A stretch of 64,000 bases of DNA, taken from Vibrio sp. FE10 (GTDB taxonomy: Bacteria > Pseudomonadota > Gammaproteobacteria > Enterobacterales > Vibrionaceae). Position 1 is the stretch's first letter. Each line of letters starts with the position of its first letter. The stretch spans positions 1,054,001 to 1,118,000 of the forward strand of contig NZ_AP028067.1 of assembly GCF_030297155.1 (NCBI RefSeq), in the 5' to 3' direction. Below are positions 24,855-34,917 of this stretch, one piece after another. The notes beneath the pieces are model-generated. The model made no database searches and was not told where the DNA came from. It saw only the letters and a program-made list of their open reading frames with translations. The position numbers and the translations under genes are program-made.

Positions 24855-25480
24855 TAGGTCGATAATAACGGCTACGTACTTCCTGCCTTAATGATGTCGT
24901 TTCGGCGTTTCATACTCGCGGCAACCGTTTTTTCAACGCGCTTGCTTACATTTTCTTCAAGTTCTTTTTGAGTAGTCCTGCACCATCATGTTCCTTTTTA
25001 TCAGCAAATATTTCTCGAACTTTGCTATCAAGCTGCTTGCGTTTGTCATTACATGGGTTGACTTTATGGAGATTAGCAGTCCAATAATAAAACCTACTTA
25101 AAGCCCCACCCCCTCCCCCCCAAAAAAAAACACCTTAGCCATACGAATAATCCTATATTGCATCATATGTTCGAGCATCAAATCATAGCAATTTGCTTTA
25201 GATTTTTCGCTAAGGAGGTGGGACATTTTTACCATATCTAGTTCTTCAGATTGCTCAGGAAATAATCGTTTGAGTCTGGCATTTTCAAGGAAAGAATTCT
25301 TTCAATATCGCTGATTTTAGAGTCTTTTTTGACGGCTTTACGCCATCTATAGATTTTAGATTCATAGAACGATAGTTGTCGTACAGTTGCAACGACACTG
25401 CCTAACTCCGCTTACTTAAGCGCTTCGTCTCAACTTCAGGTGCACTTTTGATTCGTATTTTCTTAGTTGCCATTGTTCAC
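24855..25480 (-). pseudogene. Decayed IS3-family transposase genes
   Basis: The reverse strand shows pieces of both IS3 reading frames with stops and frame changes. The orfA-like start is MATKKIRIKSAPEVETKRLS, followed after a frameshift by SFYESKIYRWRKAVKKDSK. The orfB-like pieces include RKQLDSKVREIFADKKEHDG. A homopolymer tract (runs of C then A near 25105-25130) lies inside. Terminal repeats are not resolved, so the extent is approximate. Confidence 0.55.
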
Positions 25481-25526
25481 TTCGTTAGTGAATGTACTCA
25501 CTTAACTCATTGTCCAAAGCTTCTGG
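25480..25526 (+). repeat. Module-boundary motif F, before the metabolic operon
   Basis: GTTAGTGAATGTACTCACTT is followed by AACTCATTGTCCAAAGC. GTTAGTGA and TCACTTAAC form an imperfect inverted repeat before the core. Together with motif G after the operon it brackets the metabolic island as direct repeats. Confidence 0.5.
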
Positions 25527-25924
25527 AGACAATCATTTCTCTATATTACGTCTATTTATATGATTTTAATATTGATTATCATTCGCATTTTAAATGTTAA
25601 CTTATGTTAAATTTGAAATCTTATTTTTCGCCTGTGTTAAAAATGTAACAAGAGTGTATAAATAATGAGAAATCACTTTCATAGTGCTCTTGTTCATATT
25701 CTTGTTGGCTAATATCGTGTGTTGGTTTTAAGGAATCAAATTTGAATAAGCAGCAGAAAGTGGCTGGTAAGCAATACGTCATAACTTACTTGATCTTGGT
25801 AATATTTTGATTAAAAGCGATATTTCTGTGTTTTTGGCTAAAAAAGCAAAGATAAATCGTGTTCATCCTTAAGGTTAATAGGTAAGTACAATGGTAAATA
25901 AATTAGCATTAAGAGTAATTTAAA
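25527..25924. other. AT-rich upstream region of the metabolic operon
   Basis: No full gene is seen. A 10-codon frame (ATG at 25891, MVNKLALRVI) with its stop right before the exporter start could be a leader peptide or chance. The operon promoter probably lies here. Confidence 0.4.
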
Positions 25925-27136
25925 TTGAAAAATAAGCCATCAACATCATTCCTCATCTTTATTTGCTTTTTGTCAATTGGTGGGCTGATATCTACAGATA
26001 TATTTTTACCTGCAATGAAATCTATGGGGGATTTTTATCAGGCAACTGAAAGCGACATTCAAAGCGCAATTGCAATTTTTTTATTTGGTATTTCTATATC
26101 CCAACTTATATATGGTCCACTTTCCGACAGCTTTGGCCGAAAGAATATTTTGTTGATTGGACTTGCTATCTGGCTTGTCTCGACTTTAGGGATATTCGTA
26201 TCAACGTCTGTGGATCAACTTTACTTACTCCGATTACTCCAAGGGATAGGAGCATGTGCGGGTATCACGATAAGCCGAGCTATCATGAGCGACCTTTACG
26301 ATCGAGAGCAGGCGGGGCAGCTATATCTGATTATTTTTCCTTTTGTGGGAATGTCTCCAGCAATAGCTCCTATGTTGGGGGGGCAATTAGCGTTCTATTT
26401 TGGGTGGAAGTCATGCTTCTTATTTATGTCATTATTTATAGCTATCACGATTTTACTTACTTTGTTTCGTTTTAGTGAAAGTTTGCCTAGCGAAAAACGC
26501 ATACCTTTTCATCCTGTAACCCTATTTCGCAATATATTGGCAGTGTTGTCTCATCGCCGCTTTCTTCATTTCGCACTGATACCTTGTTTTGCTTATGCCA
26601 GTTATTTTGCCTATATAGTGGAGTCACCATACTTATTTAGTTCTATGGGGCTCTCAGTAAATCTTATTGGGTATACCTACATAACACTCTCTTTGGCTTA
26701 TGTATTGGGTAATCTTGCTGCTAAGAAAATTAGTCGAAAAATTGGGACTGAGCGTACCATTCAGAAAGGTTATCTAATTTTTATGCTGGGTGGGTTCATG
26801 TTTGCTCTCCAGATGTTGATCAGTCCTTCACCTATTGTCACCAGCATACTATCAATTTCCATACTGACCTTCGGAAATGGCTTTCTTTTACCACTGGGTA
26901 CTGCTAATGCAATTGCAGCTAAACCTGAACTATCCGGTACAGCCTCTGGTGTGATGGGCAGCTTACAACTCGGTTCTGCAGCAATTGCATCACATTATAT
27001 TGGACAGTTTTCGAATCACGACTTACACACCACTGGACTGATCATTGGAGGGGTATCCCTGCTTGGTTTTGTCATATATCAACTAGGACAGCTTCAGTTC
27101 AATCTACAGCTACAAACAAAAGGTAATATAAAATAA
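25925..27136 (+). CDS. MFS drug exporter, Bcr/CflA-type
   Basis: 403 residues with about twelve membrane helices and the MFS loop motif YGPLSDSFGRKNILL between helices 2 and 3. The opening FLSIGGLISTDIFLPAMKSM is typical of Bcr/CflA proton-driven exporters. It starts with TTG and its end touches the next gene (ATG within the stop region). As first gene of a metabolic operon it probably exports the product or a toxic intermediate. Confidence 0.85.
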   Translation: MKNKPSTSFLIFICFLSIGGLISTDIFLPAMKSMGDFYQATESDIQSAIAIFLFGISISQLIYGPLSDSFGRKNILLIGLAIWLVSTLGIFVSTSVDQLYLLRLLQGIGACAGITISRAIMSDLYDREQAGQLYLIIFPFVGMSPAIAPMLGGQLAFYFGWKSCFLFMSLFIAITILLTLFRFSESLPSEKRIPFHPVTLFRNILAVLSHRRFLHFALIPCFAYASYFAYIVESPYLFSSMGLSVNLIGYTYITLSLAYVLGNLAAKKISRKIGTERTIQKGYLIFMLGGFMFALQMLISPSPIVTSILSISILTFGNGFLLPLGTANAIAAKPELSGTASGVMGSLQLGSAAIASHYIGQFSNHDLHTTGLIIGGVSLLGFVIYQLGQLQFNLQLQTKGNIK

Positions 27137-28068
27137 TGATTAATAACATTGATGTCACACTGCGTGACGGCGGTTACCAGAATAATTTTAACTTTTCCTT
27201 ACAATATGCGATTACCCATGTAAAAAGGGTCGCGGATAGTCAAATCGAATGGATTGAAATAGGCTACAGGAATGGATCTTTTAAACCTATCTCGAATATC
27301 GGAATAACCGGGCGAGGAGAAAACGAATATATACGTGAGATTCACAATGCTGTACCACATGCTAATCTTTGTATGATTGCCCATGCTCATAACATTTCAT
27401 ATCAGGATATAGATGAAATGAAAGAGGCAGGTGTAGGTATGCTACGTTTATGTCTCAACGCTAGTAGTGCTGAAGCAACGTATGACTATGTTCAGTACGC
27501 TAAGCAAAGAGGTTTCAAAGTATGCGTTAACGCGACCCGTGTCAGCCAATTGTCAATAACAAGTTTAGTTGAATTAGCTTGGAAAGCTGAGATGGCTGGA
27601 GCGGATGTGTTCTACCTCGCTGACTCTAATGGAAGTATGACGCCAGAATCGGTCACTAGCTACGTCTCGACACTAAATAATACGACCAACATGCAGATTG
27701 GTTTTCATGCTCATGATAACTTGTCTTTAGCGATGTCAAACAGCATTGCAGCATATAAAGCGGGGGCAAGGTTTATTGACAGTTCTCTAGATGGTATGGG
27801 TAAAGGTTCAGGTAATCTGAGTCTAGAAAGCTGGATTTCTTACATAAATAATCTCAATTCGGATAACAGATATATTCTAGAGTATATCTTCGAGCAACTC
27901 GAAGGTCTGAAATCCGATCAGAGCTTTTCAAGTTCAGAGCACTGTATTCTAGATATGATTCTTGGAATGAAAAACCTTAGTGTGGAATACAAATCTCACC
28001 CGGACCTTAATAACATTCGTGATATTGGTTTCGCTTTGCGAGTCGCTGGCGAATTACAGAAGGTTTAG
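27136..28068 (+). CDS. DRE-TIM (HMGL-like) aldolase/acyltransferase family enzyme
   Basis: 310 residues with the family signature DVTLRDGGYQNN at the N-terminus and the metal-binding HAHDN motif near residue 195, followed by GAGARFIDSSLDGMGKGSGN-like sequence. The fold covers 4-hydroxy-2-oxovalerate aldolase, HMG-CoA lyase and isopropylmalate synthase. The length fits an aldolase without a regulatory domain. It likely makes or breaks a carbon-carbon bond next to a 2-oxo acid. The substrate is not known. Confidence 0.8.
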   Translation: MINNIDVTLRDGGYQNNFNFSLQYAITHVKRVADSQIEWIEIGYRNGSFKPISNIGITGRGENEYIREIHNAVPHANLCMIAHAHNISYQDIDEMKEAGVGMLRLCLNASSAEATYDYVQYAKQRGFKVCVNATRVSQLSITSLVELAWKAEMAGADVFYLADSNGSMTPESVTSYVSTLNNTTNMQIGFHAHDNLSLAMSNSIAAYKAGARFIDSSLDGMGKGSGNLSLESWISYINNLNSDNRYILEYIFEQLEGLKSDQSFSSSEHCILDMILGMKNLSVEYKSHPDLNNIRDIGFALRVAGELQKV

Positions 28069-28070
28069 TC

Positions 28071-28820
28071 ATGAACGTTGTATATTTTTCTCCTGAAGTG
28101 AGTTCTTCCCTGCTAAAGCAGGCTGTTGTTCTATCGCCGGTTATGCCAGTTTGGGACAAAGGAGAGTTTTGCTTACCCCTAACACAACATTTGAATCAGG
28201 CAGGCTATTGTGTCGCTGTAATCGACACCTTGTCGGTTTGTACCACTGATGAAGCGAACACATCCATCGAAGAGATAAAGCAAGCAATTTTGAAGGTGTC
28301 TGCTAACTCAGAGCTCCTACTGTGTGGTTTTGCGCTTGGAGGGGCTTTAGCTCAGTGTGTTGCTGCTCATCTACCTTCAGTGAGTCACTTGTTCTCGGTC
28401 TCTGGTCCGGGGCAGCAGACAATAGAACTAACTACCAAGCTAGGTGAATTGATCGCAAAACTCCGTAATTGTGAGCTTCCTGACGCCCTTGCCCAGCTTG
28501 GCCAATGGGTGGCTCCAACTGGCACGTTTGTTGAGATGATTCCTGCACCAGCTGCGTGCGATCATGAATTAGCTACACAAAGGATGTTGAATGGCTTCAC
28601 ATTGCTCCGAAGGCTAAATTCTAGGAATCATCTAGAGGCGTTTAAAGGCCGATGCTTATTGATGGTTGGCGATAAGTCTCAGATGGTCACGGCCTCTAAT
28701 CAAATCTGTATTGAGAGAGAGGGGTATGAGATTGTTTCTATTCATAATGCAGGGATGCGCCCATGGGCAGACAATCCAAAACAGGTCGCTAAATATTTAA
28801 CCCAATGGATTTCACTATGA
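28071..28820 (+). CDS. Alpha/beta-hydrolase-like protein with altered nucleophile
   Basis: 249 residues with a hydrolase-like order. The nucleophile elbow reads GFALGG, with alanine where serine is expected (GxSxG). A late RCLLMVGDKSQMV segment fits the acid region, and a final HNAGMRPWADNP may hold the histidine. If the serine is truly absent the protein may bind rather than hydrolyse a substrate or use another mechanism. It starts two bases after the aldolase stop and overlaps the next frame. Confidence 0.65.
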   Translation: MNVVYFSPEVSSSLLKQAVVLSPVMPVWDKGEFCLPLTQHLNQAGYCVAVIDTLSVCTTDEANTSIEEIKQAILKVSANSELLLCGFALGGALAQCVAAHLPSVSHLFSVSGPGQQTIELTTKLGELIAKLRNCELPDALAQLGQWVAPTGTFVEMIPAPAACDHELATQRMLNGFTLLRRLNSRNHLEAFKGRCLLMVGDKSQMVTASNQICIEREGYEIVSIHNAGMRPWADNPKQVAKYLTQWISL

Positions 28821-30994
28821 AAAAAATACAAATACTGGTCTTGCCTGGTGATGGTATTGGTCAGGAAGTCTGCGATACCACTTTACCTATTTTGAATAAG
28901 CTCAACTTACCGATTGAACTATCGTATGGTGATATTGGTTGGCGGTGTTGGGAAAAAGAAGGCAATACTGTTCCCGAAGAAACGTGGTCTCAGATCCGTC
29001 AATCAGATGCTGTCTTGTTGGGTGCAGTTACCAGTAAAGGAAAATTTGAGGCGGAGAAAGCACTACCAATTTCGTTACAAGGTAAGGGACACCCTTACAT
29101 ATCACCTGTTATCCAACTTAGACAGAAGCTTGGTTTATACGCAAATATCAGACCGATACGTTATGTTACCGGTGACCGAAAACCTTTCAATTTGTGTGTA
29201 ATACGAGAAAACACTGAAGGGCTTTATGCGGGGTTTGATTATCTTGGTATACCGGAACATGCTCAAGGCTGGCTAATACATGAAAACTTGACATATCATG
29301 GACCAGATCAAGCTGCTTGGAGTGTTAGGCTTCAGACTCGTTATGGATTAGAGAGGTTGTTTGAACAAGCCTTCAATTATGCGATAAAGCACAGCATGCG
29401 ACGCGTAACGTTTGCAGATAAACCTAATGTGATGCGTGAAAGTGGACAATTTGCTAAAGAGATTTTCTTTGATATTGCGGACCGTTATCCTTCTATCGAG
29501 GCGGATATCCATAATGTCGACGCAGTGGCATTATGGCTAGTGAAAAAGCCTCATGAATTTGGCGTCATTGTAGCTGAGAACATGTTTGGTGATATTCTAT
29601 CTGATTTGGCGGCAGGAGTTATGGGGGGGTTAGGTCTGGCACCGAGCGCCAATGTTGGTTCTGATATCGCTTATTTTGAGCCCGTACACGGGAGTGCACC
29701 AAAAATGGCAGGGAAGAACAAAGCGAATCCTTGTGCCATGTTCTTAACTATAGCTCTTATGTTGGAATACCTTGGTTTTAATACTGAAGCAGCGCGTGTT
29801 GAAAAGGCGGTCAAACATGTTATGCGTGAGAGAAAGCAGATTAGTTACGACTTTGGTGGGAGTGCTTCGACTCGGGAAGTTGCTGAAGCTGTAATCCGCT
29901 CGTTAACTGACAAACAGACATCCAACCGAGCTGCACTGATCACTATAGGGGATGAACTGTTGGCGGGTAAGTGTGTCAATACGAACTTAACCGACCTGAG
30001 TAAAATACTGGTGAACAATGGTTACGAGGTTGCTAATCAGTCCGTTTGTGCTGATTCATCCAGTGATATTGAAGAGAGTCTCAATAGATTAATTGGCGAC
30101 ACAGATTTAGTGGTTGTTTGTGGTGGGTTGGGCCCGACATCTGATGACAGAACACGTTATGCGATAGCTAAGGCTTGTGGTCAGCCTCTAGTACATAATG
30201 AACCAACTTGGCAATATATCCAAAAGAGGCTGAACGGATTTGGTGTACCCGTCGATGAGTCGAATCGCGTCCAAGCACTGTTTCCTGAGCACTCAAAGAT
30301 CCTAGAGAATACACGTGGCACAGCGGCAGGCTTTTCTCTTTCTCTCAATAACACTCATATTATCGTTTTGCCAGGTCCACCTAGCGAAGCGACAGCTATT
30401 TTGCAAAATGCGATTTACCCACGTGATTGTGTCCAGAATGCCCGAAAGCGGTGTCAATGGATGCTGTTAGGTATCAGTGAAAGCGAAGCAGGCTCGGTTA
30501 TCGAACAGCATTTAGCAAGCTATCATGGTGACATTCATTATCTGTGGAAATATCCTTATGTTCAAATCGAAGCTTTATTTGATGAAAGCAACGAGCCTCC
30601 ACAGTCGGTCATTGATGATCTTGAAGGTATTTTGAAGACTTTCCTTGTAAGCAGAGATCACACTACAGCGGGTGAAAAACTAGCTGTTGCTACTGCTTTT
30701 ATACAATGGTCTGGTGAAGATGAAAAACTCCAGAATCTTGTAGAACAATGGGGAGGTAACTCAGTTGGGGAGCCACAGGCGGCAATCCATTTGACACTCG
30801 CTCCCCCTCTCCAAGAGATTTCGGATAAGAAGCAATATCAAGGAGTAGCAACATTACGTTGTGTGACCTCAGAGGGAGAGTCGAGTGACATTCATTTCCC
30901 TTGTCGCGGTCCCGAAATAGAACTGTTTATTCAAGAGTATGCTGCTTGGTTTGCCTTGAAACAAATAAATCAACGAGAGGTTTTACCATGCTGA
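28817..30994 (+). CDS. Isopropylmalate/isocitrate dehydrogenase-like enzyme fused to a CinA-like domain
   Basis: 725 residues from the ATG at 28817. Residues 1 to about 365 form a decarboxylating dehydrogenase ([67 protein letters not shown]). After a short linker, [36 protein letters not shown] and [10 protein letters not shown] form a CinA/MoCF-type domain. The first half would oxidise and decarboxylate a 2-hydroxy diacid with NAD(P); the second may bind a nucleotide. This fusion is unusual. The last codons overlap the next gene. Confidence 0.85.
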   Translation: MKKIQILVLPGDGIGQEVCDTTLPILNKLNLPIELSYGDIGWRCWEKEGNTVPEETWSQIRQSDAVLLGAVTSKGKFEAEKALPISLQGKGHPYISPVIQLRQKLGLYANIRPIRYVTGDRKPFNLCVIRENTEGLYAGFDYLGIPEHAQGWLIHENLTYHGPDQAAWSVRLQTRYGLERLFEQAFNYAIKHSMRRVTFADKPNVMRESGQFAKEIFFDIADRYPSIEADIHNVDAVALWLVKKPHEFGVIVAENMFGDILSDLAAGVMGGLGLAPSANVGSDIAYFEPVHGSAPKMAGKNKANPCAMFLTIALMLEYLGFNTEAARVEKAVKHVMRERKQISYDFGGSASTREVAEAVIRSLTDKQTSNRAALITIGDELLAGKCVNTNLTDLSKILVNNGYEVANQSVCADSSSDIEESLNRLIGDTDLVVVCGGLGPTSDDRTRYAIAKACGQPLVHNEPTWQYIQKRLNGFGVPVDESNRVQALFPEHSKILENTRGTAAGFSLSLNNTHIIVLPGPPSEATAILQNAIYPRDCVQNARKRCQWMLLGISESEAGSVIEQHLASYHGDIHYLWKYPYVQIEALFDESNEPPQSVIDDLEGILKTFLVSRDHTTAGEKLAVATAFIQWSGEDEKLQNLVEQWGGNSVGEPQAAIHLTLAPPLQEISDKKQYQGVATLRCVTSEGESSDIHFPCRGPEIELFIQEYAAWFALKQINQREVLPC

Positions 30995-31665
30995 CTTTAA
31001 AAGAACTCGAGATAAAAGAACGTTTGAATCGTATAGATACGGCTAGTGTATGCGATGCGCTAGACAGCCTTTCTTTAGTTGGTGGATTGCAGGGCATTAA
31101 ACCAAGGACACCGGGAACCATAATGGCAGGCCCAGTCTATACAGTTCAGTATGCACCGATCGAGCGTGATACTGCTACGTTTCTCAATGCTGGCAACTAT
31201 ATCGATGAAGTACCTGAAGGATATGTGGTATTGGTCGATAATCAAGGTCGCCTAGACTGTACGAGCTGGGGAGGGATTTTGACTTCGAAAGCACAGAGAA
31301 AAAATATTGCTGGAACCGTTATTTATGGCTCGGGCAGAGATATCCGTGAAATCCAAAACGCCAACTATCCGCTTTTTTCTACAGGTATATATATGGTCTC
31401 TGGGAAAAATCGAGCGATAGTCGCCCACAGGCAAGTTTGCATAGAAATTCATGGTGTTTCAATTTACCCAGGTGATTGGCTCTTTGGGGATGACAATGGT
31501 GTTGTGGTGATACCAAAAGACCAACTGGAAGAAACTCTCTATCGTGCCGAGAATACAGAACAAACGGAAAAAAAAATCTTAGACGCTATAAATTCAGGTG
31601 AAACTCTAGAAGCGGCACGTGCGCAATATAGTTATTCGACTCCGTGGGAGGTTTCAAAGGAATGA
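30988..31665 (+). CDS. RraA-like / 4-hydroxy-4-methyl-2-oxoglutarate aldolase family protein
   Basis: From the ATG at 30988, overlapping the previous stop, there are 225 residues. TASVCDALDSL, GSGRDIREI and DDNGVVVIPK mark the RraA/HMG aldolase fold. Members with the GxRD-type active site cleave or decarboxylate 4-hydroxy-2-oxo acids. This complements the DRE-TIM enzyme and the dehydrogenase: all three handle branched or hydroxylated 2-oxo acids. The longer open frame from 30901 lies inside the upstream gene and is rejected. Confidence 0.8.
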   Translation: MLTLKELEIKERLNRIDTASVCDALDSLSLVGGLQGIKPRTPGTIMAGPVYTVQYAPIERDTATFLNAGNYIDEVPEGYVVLVDNQGRLDCTSWGGILTSKAQRKNIAGTVIYGSGRDIREIQNANYPLFSTGIYMVSGKNRAIVAHRQVCIEIHGVSIYPGDWLFGDDNGVVVIPKDQLEETLYRAENTEQTEKKILDAINSGETLEAARAQYSYSTPWEVSKE

Positions 31666-32540
31666 GTGAATTTGAGCAATATTGGGAAAGCAGGCTACGT
31701 TTTGTTGATGTCCATTATCACGCCTCCCCAGATAGCTTTGAGCGGCGTTATCATGCTGTAGAAGCAGGCCGATTATACGCGCGTTATGGTGGAGGGTGTG
31801 TGCTTAAAAATCATTTAGGTAGCGTAACGGCTCTAGCAAGTATTTGTCAGCAGATGGAGCTACCTGTATTTGGTTCCATTGTACTCAATGAAATTGCCGG
31901 GGGGATCTGTACTCAGCCAATTAAACAAGCGTTATGTCAGTATCAGTTTCCACATCAGGGAAGACTGTTGGTGCATCTGCCGACTGTAGTCACATCTTCC
32001 CACCGTAGCGTTATGAGCCGGAAAATGGCTAACAATAGTGTGGAAAATTTTGCGCAAGTACCACTGAGAATCGTTGGTAATGACGGTAAACTGCTTCCTG
32101 CTTTACAGTCATTGCTCCACTTTTCTCAAGAACAGGATATTGTCATTTCCACTGGACATGCCTCTCGCGAGGAGATATATAGCTTGCTTGAACAAGTAGA
32201 TAAAATGGGAGGGGGGTGTCGTGTGATGCTCAATCAGCCAGCTAACCCGATAACAGGAATGGTTGCTGAAGAGCTTATATCGTTGGGGCACCATGATTGG
32301 TTATATATAGAGCAAACGGCTCTGACCGTTCTGTTAGGCTATCAGAGCTTTGAGGATTTTTCAGTGGTATTATCTTCTGTCCCAAACCTACTTTACAGTT
32401 CAGATTTGGGGCAATCCTGTCAGATAGACATTCCTGAATGGCTTAAGCAATCCAAGATGTGGTTCGAGAAGATAGGGCTATCGAAATCACGTCAGAAAGA
32501 TATTTGTCTCCATACGCCACTAACAATGCTGGCGCCTTAA
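31662..32540 (+). CDS. Amidohydrolase-like protein (DUF6282-type)
   Basis: 292 residues from an ATG overlapping the RraA stop (ATGA). FVDVHYHASPDSFERRY gives a metal-binding HxH, ISTGHASREEI a later histidine, and LYSSDLGQ an aspartate, as in metal-dependent hydrolases of the amidohydrolase type. I recall such sequences as DUF6282. It is the last gene of the six-gene operon and is followed by boundary motif G. Confidence 0.7.
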   Translation: MSEFEQYWESRLRFVDVHYHASPDSFERRYHAVEAGRLYARYGGGCVLKNHLGSVTALASICQQMELPVFGSIVLNEIAGGICTQPIKQALCQYQFPHQGRLLVHLPTVVTSSHRSVMSRKMANNSVENFAQVPLRIVGNDGKLLPALQSLLHFSQEQDIVISTGHASREEIYSLLEQVDKMGGGCRVMLNQPANPITGMVAEELISLGHHDWLYIEQTALTVLLGYQSFEDFSVVLSSVPNLLYSSDLGQSCQIDIPEWLKQSKMWFEKIGLSKSRQKDICLHTPLTMLAP

Positions 32541-32613
32541 TTGGAGTTTAGGGCGTTGATATTTTGGGTTGACTATGGAATGGAGTATCAACCTTCCTCA
32601 TTTCAACTATCAA

Positions 32614-32645
32614 AGCTAGAGCAAGCCTCTAGCTCATTCTTGTCT
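32614..32645 (+). repeat. Module-boundary motif G, split by the group II intron
   Basis: AGCTAGAG and CTCTAGCT form a perfect 8-bp stem with a five-base loop, followed by CATTCTTGTCT and then the intron. Exon sequence resumes at 34805 with AAAAGTGTG. Joined, the core CTTGTCT-AAAAGTG matches the other motif copies. The stem before the insertion point is what group IIC introns use as a landmark. Confidence 0.6.
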
Positions 32646-34804
32646 GTGCGACCTGAGGTCGTATGAAGCGTTGTTCACCGCTTAACGAGTGAACCATCTG
32701 TATCACCAGATGAACCTACGAGCCTGAATAAAGCAGCGGCTTGGACAATGTAACGAAACTTGGCCGTTGGGCTGAGTGGGAAAAGAATCGTGAGAGGACG
32801 TTCCTCCTGAAAACCACAATTCGGGTAAGTGCTAGGTAGTCAGTATGATGAACGTATGTGAATCCATTCAAGGTGCGTTATATGGTGAAGCAGCGGAAGT
32901 GGTTAATACGCTGTGGCCAAAAGGCAACGAGAGTTGGAAAGAGGTTGGACAGTACTTTTTCGTGGTCGCCGTACTCTCCGCACTATAGTGGGCATCTAAG
33001 CTGGCATTTTACGTAACATACGGAACAGGGTAAGCCTGTATCACTCCCTTTGGGAAAGCCTTTGTGGCCGATAGTGATGCAGGTATAGGAGGTCGGAAAA
33101 AGCGAAAGCTACATTGTAATGATGCAGATACAGACTTATGTCTGATCACGAAAGTGAGCCCACTTCCGACTGGTCTCCCATTGCGAGAGAATTTGAAGAA
33201 CTTTATTCAAGGAGAAAAGCAAATGGTGATCTCGAAAGAGATTAGTGCATCTTCTGACGGCGCTCAATGGCAGTCCATCGACTGGAAATCCGTTGAAGCA
33301 CACGTATTGAAGCTTCAAATGCGTATCGCAAAAGCAACGAGAGAAAAGAAATACAGTAAGGTGAAGTCCTTACAGTGGCTCTTGACTCATTCTCGCTCAG
33401 CCAAGCTTCTTGCGGTTAAGCGAGTCTCTCAGAATAAAGGCAGTAAAACGTCTGGAATAGACGGTGTCACCTGGAACACAGATGTACGCCGTATGAAAGC
33501 AGTCAATCAACTGAGCCGCAAGGCTTACTCTGCAAAACCACTCAGACGTATCTACATCCCCAAAAGAACGGTAAGCTCAGGCCATTGGGTATTCCATGCA
33601 TGATTGATAGAGCGCAACAAGCCCTCCACCTTCTAGCATTAGAACCAGTGTCCGAAACGCTTGCCGACCTCAATAGCTATGGGTTTAGGCCAAATCGCAG
33701 TACGGCTGACGCCGTCAGTCAGTGTTTCAAATGTTTGGCTCTAAAGCGATCGGCGAAATGGGTTCTTGAGGGAGATATTAAGGCTTGCTTCGACAAAATC
33801 GGGCATCAATGGCTTATCGACAATATCACGGTTGATAAACGTATGTTAGAGCAATGGTTAAAGTCTGGCTATGTAGATAAGGGTCTGTTCTATGATACCG
33901 ATGAGGGTACACCTCAAGGTGGAATAATATCTCCAACCTTGATGCTAATGACTCTCGTGGGAATAGAGCAACAAATAAAATCTATAGCTCTGAAAATGGG
34001 GGCTAAGGCCAACTTTATTGGTTATGCGGATGATTTTGTGGTCACCTGCTCTTCAAAGGAAGTGCTAGTGAACGATATTAAACCGTTGATCGCTGACTTT
34101 CTGGCAGAAAGAGGGTTAACCCTCTCCGAAGAGAAAACGAAGGTCACTCATATTGATGATGGCTTTGACTTTCTGGGTTTCAATCACAGGAAGTACAAAG
34201 GGAAATTGCTCATTAAACCGAGCAAATCTAACACGCTGTTATTCCTTAGAAATCTACGTGAACTTATTAAAAAGCACGTAACCATCCCTGTTAACGATCT
34301 TATCAAGTTGATAAATCCGAAACTTAGAGGGTGGGCGAATTACTATCGCCACTGTGTTGCTAAACAAGTATTCGGGTATGTCAGCCATAAACTATTCCAA
34401 GCGTTATGGCACTGGGCAGTTAGACGTCATCCAACCAAGTCCAAAGACTGGGTTGTTCATAAGTATTTTCTCAATCGTAAAGGCCAGTGGCAATTTCACG
34501 GTTGGCAGAAAATCATGGACATGGACTGTCACTTCAATCTGTTCCAAATAGCTAAAGTGCCCATCGAGCGACACGTAAAAATCAGGAATGCAGCGACCCC
34601 TTTTGACCCTCAATACCAAGAATATTTGATGAAGAGAAAATCTAAAAGGCTAGCTCGTAACTCTTGGAAAGAGCCTGTCCCGACTGCGTTATAAGTTGCT
34701 GGGTATCAATGATGCCTTAGTGGAGGCTTGAGCCGTATGCAGTGAAAGTTGCACGTACGGTTCTTAGAGGGGCGGCACTTGGTAACAAGTGTCATCTACT
34801 CGAC
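32646..34804 (+). mobile_element. Group II intron with broken reverse transcriptase
   Basis: The 5' end is GTGCGACC, the standard GUGYG start. Domain V is at 34730-34763 (GAGCCGTATGCAGTGAAAGT, closing with CGTACGGTTC). The 3' end lies at CTACTCGAC. Length is about 2.16 kb, with the maturase gene in the domain IV position. The insertion point follows a stem-loop, pointing to a group IIC type. The RNA looks intact, but the protein is frameshifted, so movement would need help in trans. Confidence 0.85.
33223..34694 (+). pseudogene. Group II intron reverse transcriptase/maturase, frameshifted
   Basis: The frame starts at the ATG at 33223 after AAGGAG and encodes the RT start region (KTSGIDGVTWN). 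At 33562-33565 an A-run is one base short, so IPKRTVSS replaces the expected IPKKNGKLRPLGIP. The correct frame continues from 33585 with RT motifs (YGFRPNRSTADAV, GDIKACFDKI, TPQGGIISP) and the catalytic YADD. The maturase domain follows (LRGWANYYRHC). No HNH endonuclease domain is seen. A sequencing error cannot be excluded. Confidence 0.85.
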
Positions 34805-34917
34805 AAAAGTGTGTTACACATATGTACACGATGTATTGTAAGCGCTCCATAAACCCCGCATTCTAATCGCCTAACACGAATTATAAGATCAAGTCTCCAA
34901 CCATGAGGAGATTTGAA

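Noticed and set aside
30901..30987. Longer start for the RraA-like gene
   Set aside because: It would lie wholly inside the dehydrogenase-CinA gene in another frame; the ATG at 30988 gives the family N-terminus.
33064..33222. Upstream extension of the intron reverse transcriptase
   Set aside because: This part lies in intron RNA structure; a ribosome binding site precedes the ATG at 33223.
11322..34813. A chromosomal integron in the cargo region
   Set aside because: The gene-then-site pattern is suggestive, but I see no tyrosine integrase and no convincing GTTRRRY/RYYYAAC core pairs, so I report only an unexplained boundary motif.
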